A stretch of DNA of 64,000 nt from Azolla caroliniana. Taxonomy: Eukaryota > Polypodiophyta. The translations under genes and the position numbers were made by a program. The DNA is taken from NCBI GenBank assembly GCA_043228905.1, contig JBHGNT010000001.1, forward strand, positions 18,848,001-18,912,000. The letters are read 5' to 3'. The first letter of the stretch is position 1, and each line of letters starts with the position of its first letter. Under the pieces are notes generated by a model, which was given only the letters and a program-made list of their open reading frames with translations, did not search any database and was not told where the DNA came from. Shown here piece after piece: positions 20,636 through 31,205 of this stretch.

Positions 20636-23600
20636 AGAGGGCTGCCAAGGCGTGGGGCCGAGACAGCCCGGACACTCGGAAAAGACCCCACGACTGTACG
20701 ATAGGTAGGAAAATTTGCTTCTCCAACTATGGGGGGTGTATGATAGTCGGCATCGTTGGGCGAGAAAAGACAAGGGCGGAAGTGCGACTTCGAGCGTGCA
20801 GAGTTCTTGGCCCGGACGAGGAAATCAGCAGAGCCGTGGAGGCGGTCTCCTTCGACGACACCTTGGGGATGCTGAGGAAGGTTGCCGGAGAAGACCTTAA
20901 CGAAGACCGGACGATACCGGTATGTTCCGAAGAGATGTACGAAGTCATCGCGAACTTCAGTCGGGGGCTCGGGTCGGATCGGACGGCCCGAGTTAGCACA
21001 AAGTACAAGACTGTGGACCGGAAGGTAAGGCCAGTCGCGGCACCCTTACCGGAGGGCAGCGAGTCCCGGATCAGAGGGGTTGCGTCGGACCCTAGTTTAC
21101 GAGATCCGGCTTGCATAGGACACACCTTCACCGACGGGACGCTCTAGGAGCTCAAAATCGGTGGGGGTGGGTTCCTACTGCCGGCGGAGGAAGACCGGTT
21201 TCGGAGGATGCTCGGAAGGCACGGGAAAGCCTTCGCATTCTCACCGGAAGAGATCGGGTGCATAGACCCGACGATCGTGGAGCCGATGGTGATATTCACG
21301 GTACCGCATGTGCCGTGGAATCTCAAGCCGATTCCGGTACCGAGAGCTCACATCCCAAAGTTGATGGAGCTATTGAGGCAGAAAGTAGATATGGGCATTC
21401 TTGAACCGTCGAGTGCCCCATACTCGAACCGATGGTTTACCGTACCGAAGAAAAACGGAACATTGCGCTTCATTCAAGACCTGCAGCCGGTCAACAAAGT
21501 GACCATTCGGAACGCAGGAATCGGACCGACCATAGACGAGTTCGCGGAGGCCTTTGCCGGAAGGTCGATTTACTCGGTCGGTGATCTGTACTGAGGGTAC
21601 GACCAGTTCCAGCTAGCCGTGGAGAGCAGAGACATTACGACAATGCGAACTCCCCTCGGCCTAGTGCGAATGTGTACCCTGCCACAAGGAGGGACTAACT
21701 CGGTGGCCCACATGGTGAATGCAATGAACAAGGTACTGAGGGATTGCATCCCGGACATCACCATGCCATTTCTGGACGACATCCCGATTAAGGGGTGCCC
21801 GGTGGAAGAGAAGGACGAGACAGTCGGGCCGGACGGATGCCGGCGATTCGTGGCAACACACATCGACGACTGCGAGAAGGTGCTACAAAGGCTAGAGGAT
21901 GCGAGGCTCACCTTCTCCGGGGAGAAATCGGCCTTCGGGCAATCGGAAATCCTGGTGGTCGGACACCTATGTGGACCCTATGGCCGGAAGCCGTCTCCGG
22001 CAAAGGTAGAAGCCATCTCCGCGATGAAGACCGACTGTAGCTCGGTTACAGAAGTTCAGAGGTTCCTGGGGGCATGCGCGTTCTACCACATATGGATCCC
22101 GCATTACGCCCACGTTGCGGAGCCGCTATACGGGTTGCTGAAGAAAGGGCGAAAATTCGAGTGGCGAGACGAGCAAACGGAGTCGGTCCGGAAGCTGAAG
22201 GAAGCTCTTGCGGCAGCACCGGCGCTCCGGAAGGCTGTCTACGAGAAGGGTACCCCGGTATACATAACGGTGGATACGAGTCCGACCGGGATAGGATGGG
22301 TCGTCAACCAAGAAGACGGGGACGGCATTAGGTTCCCGATCCGATTCGGCGCGAAGGTCCTCAGTGAACGACAGCGAGGGTACGCCCAGGTTAAACGCGA
22401 ACTCTGGGGTATCGTTTTGGCAGTAAAGGCCGACAAAGACTACCTGATCGGGACAGAAGTGGTTATCGAGACGGATTGCCTGCCGATTCTCGGCATGGTT
22501 TCCGGATGCGCGACACCAGACCTGGCGATGCTTAGGTGGATAGCGTACATCAAGTCCCTGGACCCGGAAATACGACACGTTTCCGGAAAAGACAACGCCA
22601 TGGCCGACATGCTTTCGAGGGCGAGGTTTGATGACGAGGGCGGCATGGTTTCGGAGGACGAAGAAGTCGGCGTGGACTTCTTCGAGGCGGCGTACGTGAC
22701 GACCAATGGGGCGAGCACTCCGGCACTTAACGGCTTCGATGAGAGCAAGTACGACGGCGAGTGGCTACAGATCGGTGGATTTTTGAGGACAATGACGCCG
22801 GATGCGTCATGGATGAAGGACAAGGCCAACCGGATCCGGAAGAAAGCATACCGATTCTTTCTCCGGGACGGATACTTATGGAAGCACCCTAAGAAGAGGA
22901 ACGGCGTCCCGCTCCGGGTGGTGGCGATGAAGGAAGAACAGGAGGAGCTGCTGACGACCTACCACGACAGCCCTTGGGCTGGACACCGTGGAACGTGGGC
23001 CACGTTCGAGAAGATAAAGGGGAAGTACTGGTGGTCGGGACTGTACCGGGACGTGCATCGGTTCGTGACAACTTGCGAGAGCTGTCAGATGCACTCCATA
23101 GTCCGACATCGGGACGAGCTTCACCCCACGTACCCTCCGACCATCCACTTCAAATGGATGGTAGATCTGGTGATGATGCCGATGGGAGTAGGACAGATGC
23201 GGTATCTGGTCCTGGCTCGGGAAGATCTGACGAACCAGGTAAAGGCTGAGCCCTTCAGAACAAATCGACCACGGCCGTGTGTCGGTTCCTGATCGAGGAT
23301 GTGATATGCCGGTACGGGTGCGTCGGGAAGATAGTGGCTGATCGCGGGGAGTTGGACGTTGAAGAGGCCGAGGAGCTGTTCGACCGGCTAGGAGTCAAGC
23401 TCTCGCTTACCACTGCGTACAATCCGGAGGCGAATGGAAAGGTGGAGCGCGGACACGGACCGATCGTCAAGGCGTTAGTTCGGGCATGCGGAGGTCAAGT
23501 CGGGAACTGGTCGCGGCTGCTGCGTTACGCGTTGTGGGCGGACCGAACTACGCACAGTTCGGTAACCGGGTTCATGCCGGCAAAACTCATGATTGGGCAG

Positions 23601-24098
23601 AAGCCGGTCATGCCGATGGAACGTACGATCTCCTCGTGGGCAACCGTGGACTGGAGAGACGAGATGAGCCGGGAGGAATTGCTGGCGGCGCGTATACGAC
23701 AGCTCGAGCGAAGACCGGAGGACGTGGAGCAGGCTACGGAAAAGCTTCGGGAAGCAAGGATGAGGAACAAAGCCCGGTTCGACCGAACGCACCGGCTCCG
23801 ACCGAAGAAGATCGAGGAAGGCGACTGGGTGCTAGTCTACGACAGCAGCCTTGACAACCAGCACCGAGCGACACAGAAGTTTGCAAGAAGGTGGTTCGGG
23901 CCTTACGTGGTACAAAGCGCCAACGACAACGGGACGTACCATCTGGCGGAACTCGACGGTACGAGAATGGCGATACCGGTAGCTGGGAAGCGGATCAAAG
24001 CGTTCAAGAAACGTTACGACGACGAGCCGGATCCGGTTGACTTGGACCGCGACAACGGGCGATCCGAAACCGAGGAAGAACCGACGGGCGGAGAATGA
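20632..24098 (+). pseudogene. G1 pol (RT, RNase H, integrase)
   Basis: In the -1 frame from the gag stop; first ATG 20740. N-terminal region AVEAVSFDDTLGML, VSTKYKTVDRKVRPV, IFTVPHVPWNLKPIP. RT: EPSSAPYSNRWFTVPKKNG, FIQDLQPVNKVTIRN, LPQGGTNSVAHMVN, catalytic PFLDDIPIKG (about 21770). RNase H: YITVDTSPTGIGWVVN (22260), IETDCLPILGM (22465), DNAMADMLSRARF. Integrase zinc module WAGHRGTW.. CESCQMHS (22975-23095), core VDLVMMPMG (23160), VADRGELD (23335), ANGKVERGHG (23430). C-terminal WVLVYDSSLDNQHRA. Stops at 21145 (TAG) and 21592 (TGA) and a frameshift near 23260 inactivate it. Confidence 0.92.
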
Positions 24099-24171
24099 AG
24101 GCTGGACCGGTTTTCTCCGTCCCAACACAATTTGGCGCATGCCGGTGGATGCGCGGTTAGGTGGGGGCGGA

Positions 24172-24805
24172 TGTCGTGAAGAAAACCGTCCACAAGCGGA
24201 ATCGGTGTACCGGAGCGTAGGAACCGACTCTTCATGCACGTGCGCCTTATATTGTACATAGGAGATCCTAGGTAGATTCGGTAGGTAGGAAGTAAAGGGG
24301 AAACGGCTCCTTCCTTGCCTATAAAAGGAGGGAGACGAGGAGGGGCGAAAGGGGATCGCGGAGAGTCGAGGACGAAGTGCTGTCGGATTGGGTGTGAAGG
24401 CTTCTCTCTCTCTCTCTCTGGTTCGCAGACTCCATAGCTTCCATCTGTGTAGGTTTCGGGAGGCTCGCGCTGCTCTGAGGAATGCCCGAGTGCTTCCGGC
24501 AGCACCTCCAACCTACTCCTTCCTTTCTGTGCGTTTACGAACAGGTATCGGCATCTGTTCGCCGGCCTGTTCGGTTGTAACCGACGTCGTGCTTGTTGTC
24601 TGTCTTGTTTATATATATTTCTACATACATTCGTGTCTCTCTGTGTCGCTGTCGCACTCGCATCTCTGTGTCGAAGGGCCATGTCCCTGTGAATCTACGC
24701 TCACACCTTGTGGGTCTCTTCCCCTCTCCTTTTCTCTCTTGCTCTTCGGTACAGGACCCCCGAGGTCCCACCTCATTCCACGCATCCGCGAGGGATACCT
24801 CGACA
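24172..24805 (+). repeat. G1 3' LTR (634 bp)
   Basis: Near-identical partner of 17831-18463, with TATA near 24320 and a CT tract near 24403-24420. Confidence 0.95.
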
Positions 24806-25821
24806 ACGTCATGTGGTTTGACGTGCCGGAGTCGACATACCACACCTTGTCTGATTTTGTGGTGGACTGTTTCATTGAGTTTGCTTCGTGTCTCATCACG
24901 AAGACTGACCCTTTTCCGGCTTTTCCGGATCCTTCGGCGTAGTGCGATTGCTGCCGATTTCCTTTGTCGGTATGTCTGGAACCAGACCTCTCCGACTCGG
25001 CGCGCTTCTTCTAGCACTTGCTCTCCCTGTGGCCTTTCTTGCCACAGTACGAACATTCCATGGCGGATTTCCCTTTCTGGTTCTCGTCGCCTTGACTCCC
25101 CCTGTTTCCGGAGGGTCCGGAATTGCAGTCGGCATCACTTCGATGCGTTCTTCCTTGATCCCGTCGGCCGCCTCCATTGCGTACCGACTCGCCTCGTCTG
25201 CCACGACCACGGGGCCTTTCTCCCTCCGTGTACAACATCTTGTTGTCGGTCTGCGTGCTCCTCCTCTACCAGGAGCATCGACTGTAAGTCGAAAAAGGAC
25301 GGCGTATTCTCCCGGGTACACACTGCAGTTCGGAACGCCCCGAACTTTGACGCCAAACCCCTGAGACAGACCTCAACCATCTCGCTTTCCTCGATGTTCA
25401 CATCAATGGAAGCTAAGGAGTCGCATATGTCCTTAATCCTCGACGTATAGTTAGCCACCGACAAATCGCGTTGTCGTAGGTTGCTCAACTCCTGTTGAAG
25501 CTGAAGCTTCCTGGCTATGGTGCTCGCGGCGAAAATCTTCTTTAGATCTTCCCATGCACCCTTCGGCGTTTTTGCATCCCGAACGTAGCTTAGCAGCTAT
25601 TCACCCACACAAGACGCGAAGTAGTATAACACTTTGCTCGCCGATTGTTCCCACGCCGGGAAGTCTTTGTGTGTCGAATCGGGTGTTGTGTCATTTGCTC
25701 CATCGACATAGCTCCAGTAACCATGTCCGAGCAGGTACTAGTGCATCTTGTAGGACCAAGATGCGTAGTTGGTTTTGTCGAGCTTCTCCGTTGGAAGCGA
25801 GCTAGCCATTCCTCTGTCCAT
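24806..25821 (-). pseudogene. C3 gag and protease start
   Basis: ATG at 25821 (MDRGMASSLPTEKLDK) on the minus strand, 70 nt from the PBS. Gag: KTNYASWSYKM, GHGYWSYVDGAN, VRDAKTPKGAW, QQELSNLRQRDLSVANYTSR, EMVEVCLRGLASKFGAF, SFFDLQSMLLVEEEH. Zinc knuckle CSYCGKKGHRESKC near 25020-25055 in a shifted frame. Protease WYVDSGTSNHMT at 24840 is cut by G1. TAG codons at about 25740 and 25597 stand where E has Gln (YKMHQYLL, VGDQLL). Confidence 0.88.
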
Positions 25822-25903
25822 CGTTTTCCTTGTTCTTCTTCGTTGGTTTTTCCTTCAAGCAAAGTCAACTGCAGAGGTTCTCAACCCTCGCGCTCTGATA
25901 CCA

Positions 25904-26317
25904 TGAAAAGAATGACGTGCGGAAGCAATATAGGAAAACCGAACAAAAGAAAACGCAGGTTTAATGGAAAGCTTAGGTCTTCACAGTACGCACAGGAGAG
26001 ATAGAGAGAGAGTAACACAAGAACTTAAATTCAAAAAATAATACTCAATCTGTACATAGGATGTGCTCAGTGAGCACTTTTATACAAGCCCTGACAATGG
26101 GTTGACACAAGTACTGACAGTACTTGACTGCTCATAAATGAGCCTCTTCACTTACTCCCAAAACTATTCCTTACGAGAAATATCTTTCTAACGGCCTTTT
26201 GGTCTATGCACCGATACGGCCTTTCTACGCACCGGTCTGCGTACCGGTTTTATGCACCCAGTCTACGCACTGGTTACGCATCGTATTACGCACAAATGTT
26301 GAGCTTGTCTCTCAACA
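25904..26317 (-). repeat. C3 5' LTR (414 bp)
   Basis: TGAAAAGAATG to CTCTCAACA on plus; partner of 14134-14547. Directly abuts the PBS at 25892-25903. Confidence 0.94.
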
Positions 26318-26322
26318 CTCTA

Positions 26323-28628
26323 CTTCTTCTTCTGCCTGTTCGGTATCCTCACCGTAACCGGCCGGTTACTCGAGTGCTAACCGGTCTCTTGCCGATTGGG
26401 TCTACTCATCGTAGAATCGATCCTTACCGGTCGACTCGGAGTTCATTATCTTCTTCTCCAACTCCCAGTCGGCGAGCGTCTTGTCCTCCATGAAGATAAT
26501 ATCTCGACTCCGGAATACCTTCTTGTCGACCACATCCCACACTTGGTAGCTGAACTCATCGTCGCCGTAACTGAGGAATATGCAAAGCTGGGTCTTTGGA
26601 TACAACTTTCCTCTTCGGTCCTTAGCTACATGCACGTACGTGAGACACACGAATACCTTCAGATGCCGGTAAGACACTTCCTTACCGGTCCAGACTCTCT
26701 GTGGCGTGTCTCCGTCCAAGGGTACTGAGGGTGATCTGTTTATCACATATGTCGCCGTCGACAGTGCCTCAGCTCAAAACTTCTTGGGTAGTTTTGCATG
26801 CGCCAGCATACTCCGGACCCTCTCCATTATGGTCCGGTTCATCCTCTCGGCCAGCCCGTTTAGTTCTGGCGTCTTCAGCACGGTAAATTTGAGCCGGATT
26901 CCCTTCGAGCGACATTACTCCTCGAACTGCCCCCGGTATTCTCCTCCGTTACCTGCTCGAACCGCCTTCAGCTTCCGGCCGGTTTCTCTTTCCACTCTCG
27001 CGTGGAGCTCTTTGAAGACAGATAACACTTGATACGTCGTCTTCAACGGTGTGGCCCACAGCTTCCGGATGTGGTCATCTATGAACGTCACGAAGTACTG
27101 CGATCCTCCATGTGACTTCGTGTCCACTTGACACACATCCGTGTGCACCAACTCCAGTGGCGCATTACGTCTCATCGGTGGCCTCGATTGGAAGGAGGTT
27201 CGATTTTATTTACCGGCTAGACAATCAGTGCACGTTCTTCACTGGAATGAGGTTGTCGTCTGCAAGCCTCTTCATCCCCTTCTCACTCATGTGACACAGC
27301 CTCTGGTGCCACAGCTCATCGGCAATGTCAGATGCCATGTTCACTTCTTCCGGACATAACCTGGCATTCATCAGGTACAACCTGTTGACCTTCCGGGCCT
27401 GAGCCACAATCAGGCTCCCTTTGCATAACTTCATAACACCGTTCTGGATGCTACCCGTGTAGCCTTCATCATCTAGCCGACCGGCTGATATCAGGTTCAG
27501 ACGAACCTCTGAAACGTGTTGGACATCCTTCAACAGCAGCTTGCATCCGGTTGGTGTTGTTAGCCACACGTCTCCTATGCCGACAATTCGTCATGTACCT
27601 TCATTCCCCATCCGGACACAGCCGTGATCACCGGCTGAGTAGGATGAGAAGCATTTCCGGTTCGGGGTAAGGTGGAACGACGTTCCGGAGTCAACCACCT
27701 AGGTCGTCTCGTCGCCGGCAAGGTTTATCTCACTCTCCTCGGTGATGAGCATCAATTGTTCTTCACTTGCCACGATTGTCGTCGTTCCCTTCCGGTCCGT
27801 TCCCCTCTGGTCTTTACCGTTCCGATGCGTTGTCTGCTTCGAATTTGTACCGTCGGTTTCCTTGTCTTTTCGGAAATGGCGATAGTTCTTCTGGAAGTGT
27901 CCCGGCTTGCCGCAATAGAAGCAAGTAGGCCTCCCCCTTGACTTTGACCGTGTCCCCGACTTCTCCCGGTTCTGGGGACTACGGTTCCTTTGTCTTTCGG
28001 GTTCCGATTCGGTAAGGAGTGCTTTGGAGTCGGAGCTCGTATCCTTATCTTTTCGACGCGCCTCCTTATCTAGCAAGCTCGACTTTACTCTTGCTAGGGA
28101 TAACCGTTTCCCTTCCGGCCTAGCGTTGCCCAAAGTGACAACCAACGTCTCCCAGCTATTCGAGAGGGAACCGAGCAGGATTAGCGCTAGTACCTCGTCC
28201 GCGAGAGGTACTTCCAATGATGTTGCCTAGTGTATCCGCCCCTGGAAGGCCTTCATGTTCTCCGCCATGATGGAGCCATCTTGGTACCGGAGTCTTACTA
28301 GCTTCCGGAATACCGAAACCTGGTTAACAACATTTTTGTTCTGAAACATAATGCCGATCTTCTCCCAGAGCTCATGAGCCTTGCTCTCTTCATTGAAGTT
28401 GTTGTATAGGCTCATGTCGATGAAGCACCGTATGTACGCCGTTGTCTTCATGTGCATCACCTCCCATATCGTGGTGTTGATTTTGTCCGGTCTCTTGTCC
28501 CCGAATTGAACTGGCAACCAAAGATCTTTAACCACGAGCATGTCCCTCATCTTTGACTTCCACACTGAATAGTTGGAGCTGGTGAGCTTGAACATGCCGC
28601 CCAATGATTCATCCATCTTTTGTGTCAT
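26323..28628 (-). pseudogene. H gag, protease and integrase
   Basis: ATG at 28628 (MTQKMDESLGG). Gag FKLTSSNYSVWKSKM, EVMHMKTTAYI, PLADEVLALILLGSLSNSWETL; zinc knuckle CFYCGKPGHFQKNY (about 27905-27930) with Tyr in the fourth ligand position, as in C1. Protease VVDSGTSFHL near 27680; LWHQRLCHMSEKG; integrase FVTFIDDHIRKLW, RAGNGGEYRG, RVWTGKEVSYRHLKVF, ending in the acidic linker at the C3 junction. TAG at about 28229 (Gln in C1) and 27699 (Trp in C1), with several frameshifts between 27220 and 26750. RT follows at 14133 after C3 is removed. Confidence 0.9.
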
Positions 28629-28646
28629 TTCGCTTTGATACCACTT

Positions 28647-29220
28647 TGACAAGAACTACACGCTCCGATGAACAACGCTCGGCCACAACCGAGTCTAAAA
28701 TCAAACACAGAAAACGGATAATGAACGCACGACACAAAGGAGAGAAGAGTACATAGGATGTTTAACGTGGAAAACCATGAGAGGGAAAAACCACGGGAGT
28801 TCACAGAATCCAAGCTATCACTATATCACAATGATTACAACAGTGAGCTCATGGAGGCAACGACCTCGTGCTCACGATCTTCGCCACAGGCGGCGGTTAT
28901 AACAAAGGCAACGACCTCTTCCTCTCTCTCTCTCTCTCTCGGTACACTATTACACGCTCACTGATCTAGCGCCAACAAGAATGACAACCACTCTCTAAGT
29001 TTGCCCTAAGTCATATTTATACTAATATGACTTTTCGTCTATTTACAAATATAGCCCTGATGGACTTTCAGAAAACATATTTACGAATATGTCCCTTCAT
29101 CCGGTGAGCACTCCTCACTGGGCCTGCATCATCCGGCGCTTGCCGAGTACTCCTCATCCGGTTCTCACCGGGTCTTCCGTAGTTGGGTACTCGTCATCTG
29201 GAGGGACTTGTTTCCTAACA
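28647..29220 (-). repeat. H 5' LTR (574 bp)
   Basis: TGACAAGAAC to TTTCCTAACA; partner of 2003-2605, with the three palindromes (about 29010-29095) and a CT tract (28921-28939). TSD ATATG follows. Confidence 0.92.
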
Positions 29221-29225
29221 ATATG

Positions 29226-29505
29226 TCCATGACTAGCGTTGTTCACCTTGAATTCCTTCAAGGTTAACTCAACTATTTATACTAAGTGGCATGCATACCT
29301 GTTGCACGCATGTGATACAATAGAGCATGTAGGCAGTAGGTACGCATACATGTGCCAAGTGTAAATAATACAAGGGAGAAATTATGCACATGATGCTGGC
29401 TAAAACCTACAATGAGAAAGTATATACATGATTATATGCTAGATGTGTGGTTAACACATAACACTCGATTATAACATGGTCATGTCAAGAGTTCGAATCT
29501 TGACA
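29226..29505 (-). repeat. R 3' LTR, second piece (right of H)
   Basis: Continues 1857-2002 and matches 38086-38362. On the minus strand it starts TGTCAAGA, and a TATA box TATAAATA lies near 29273-29280, followed by a palindrome CCTTGAA..TTCAAGG (29247-29264). It ends in an 8-bp inverted repeat TGTCAAGA/TCTTGACA (29483-29505). Confidence 0.85.
29436..29505 (+). other. tRNA-like module at the R LTR terminus
   Basis: On the plus strand (antisense to R) a box A-like TAGATGTGTGG (29440-29450, two mismatches) is followed 40 nt later by an exact box B GTTCGAATC (29491-29499) inside a perfect T-arm-like stem-loop (TCAAGA / GTTCGAA / TCTTGA). As in K, the tRNA-like 3' side coincides with the LTR end. 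Confidence 0.5.
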
Positions 29506-29639
29506 TTATCCCCCTCCAACGATGCCTTCCCAAATCGTTTGTCGGCTTAAGGGGATATTGTTGATGAAAAGCTTAGATCACCTCCAAAGTATTTTGTAAA
29601 TCCTAGACAAGGAGACTTAACCCTTCCACAAGATGAGGT
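29506..29639. other. R internal region, no coding seen
   Basis: 134 bp between the R 3' LTR and the minisatellite. The first 12 bases form the minus-strand polypurine tract. I see nothing else. Confidence 0.6.
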
Positions 29640-30333
29640 ATTTAACACCAACGGGCATGAGCGACCATGTGTGGTCCTCGCCTAAAGCTGGAACACAAAG
29701 ATCAATGGGTGTGAGCGACCATGTGCGGTTCTCACGGGGAGCATGAACACCAATGGGCATGAGTAACCATGTGGGTTCCTTGTCGGGAACCGGAACGGTC
29801 CTCGCTGAGACTTGGAACACGAACACCAACGGGCGTGGGGCGTGAGCAACCATGTTGTCCTCATCGAGAAATGGAACACGAACGCGTGAGCGACCATGTG
29901 GCCCTCATCGGGAACAAGAACACGAACGGGAGTAATCGACCATATGTGGTCCTCACCGGGAACTGGAACATGAACAACAACGAGCATGAGCGACCATGTC
30001 GGTCCTCACCGGGATTTGGAACACAAACAATAGTTGGAGTGAGCGGCCATGTGCGGTCCTCACCGGAGACAGGAACACGAACGGGAGTGAGCGGCCAACT
30101 GCGGCCCTCACCGGGAATAGGAACACGAACGGGCGTGAGTGACCATGCGGCCGTCACTGGGAACTCGAACATGAACGTGCGTGAGCGACCATGCGGCCCT
30201 CACTGGGAACTTGAACACGAATGGGCGTCAGCGACCATGCGGCCCTCACCGGGAACTCGAACATGAATGGGTGTGAGCGACCATGCGGCCCTCACCAGGA
30301 ACTGGAACACGAACACCAATGGGAGTGAGCGGT
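29640..30333. repeat. Minisatellite, 48/54-bp unit, main block (R interior)
   Basis: About 14 degenerate units of the form GTGAGCGGCCATGTGCGGTC, then CTCACCGGGAA, GGAACACGAACGGGA; longer units carry an extra six bases (ACCAAC). Both lengths are multiples of three, so open frames appear on both strands, but they drift and have no family match. Cut by G2 at 30334; continues at 37664. Confidence 0.85.
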
Positions 30334-31134
30334 GTCGAGATATTACGCGAGTGCGTATGGAAAACGAGGCGGGACCGCGGGGGTCTCGAACCAAAGAGCA
30401 AGCGAGGGAGGAGAAAGGGAGAGAACCGGCTACGCAGGACCGGGAATACACAGGGACACGGCCCTTCAGCACGGAGAACGCGAACAGACACCGACACAGA
30501 CAGATGCTAATGACTAAGTATGTATATTAACAAAAATGGCTAACACGACTACAACCCTCGATGGGGCACAGGTTGGCTACAACTGAACAAGCCGGCGAAC
30601 AGATGCCGATGCTTGTTCGCTTCGACGCACAAAGGGGGGGGGGGGGTAGCAGGTCGGAGGTGCTGCCGGAAGCACTCGGGCATTCCTCGAAACAGCGCGA
30701 GCCTCCTCGGTACCCTGCACAGAAAGCTATGGAGCTCAAGAAGGAAGGAAACAGAGAGAGAAGCGTCCAGAAACGGTCCGGCAGCACTTCGTCCTCTCTT
30801 CGCCCGATGCCTGCAACAGCTCTTTCCTGCTCCTTATATATGCCGTCGAGCAGGCCCTCCAGTCAGCTTTATTCCCTGTCCCTTTTGGACAGGGATCCGC
30901 TCCGTCCTTCACGCATCCGCGTAGTTACGCCGCCGACTCGTACAGTTCCTTCGCTCGCGCGCGCGACCGAAAAGACTGTTCGCGCGGTCTTTGTCTCCAC
31001 TTGTGTTAGGGCCCGTTCCCGCCGATTATCCTCCTAATTCGCTTCTATGTACAACTCGGAGCGTGCGCGCGTGAAGAACCGGTTCCCACGCCTTGGTGCG
31101 CCGATTCCGCCTATGGACGGTTTTCTTCACGACA
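30334..31134 (-). repeat. G2 3' LTR (801 bp)
   Basis: TGTCGAGATATT to TTCTTCACGACA. Contains a G homopolymer at about 30637-30649, about 13 long here against about 20 in the partner LTR. Confidence 0.95.
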
Positions 31135-31205
31135 TCCGCCCCCACCTAACCGCGCATCCTCCGGTATGCGCCAAGAGAGTTGGGACGGAGAAAACCGGCC
31201 CGTCT

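Larger units (their letters stand above)
17831..24805 (+). mobile_element. G1: G/T-group gypsy element inserted in C3
   Basis: 6975 bp with LTRs at 17831-18463 and 24172-24805 and a 4-bp TSD ACGT (17827-17830; 24806-24809). Removing it restores the C3 protease frame (VDSGTSNHM joins the following HKEWFSYLEK). A PBS-like TGGTGAACCCGACG begins at 18468, four nt after the LTR, and polypurine GGTGGGGGCGGA precedes the 3' LTR. Coding is full length but damaged. Confidence 0.95.
14134..26317 (-). mobile_element. C3: Ty1/copia element inserted in H (itself interrupted by G1)
   Basis: LTRs at 14134-14547 and 25904-26317 (414 bp each, about a dozen differences), TSD CTCTA (14129-14133; 26318-26322), and PBS TGGTATCAGAGC on the minus strand at 25892-25903, directly abutting the 5' LTR. 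The polypurine tract GCTTGAGGGGGAG precedes the 3' LTR. Without G1 it is about 5.2 kb. The H frame rejoins across it (ETETSS-type acidic linker matching C1 near 5320). Confidence 0.95.
2003..29220 (-). mobile_element. H: Ty1/copia element (interrupted by C1, C2, C3)
   Basis: Outermost copia element inside R. LTRs are at 2003-2605 and 28647-29220, TSD ATATG at 1998-2002 and 29221-29225, and a PBS (TGGTATCAAAGC, 28632-28643 on the minus strand) lies 3 nt from the 5' LTR. After removal of C1, C2 and C3 it is a full-length gag-protease-integrase-RT-RNase H element of about 5.3 kb. Its coding frame rejoins at each inserted element. Premature stops and frameshifts show it is dead. Confidence 0.93.

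Noticed and set aside
29640-30333. CRISPR array
   Set aside because: Units are contiguous degenerate tandem repeats without unique spacers, in a plant nuclear context inside an LTR element.
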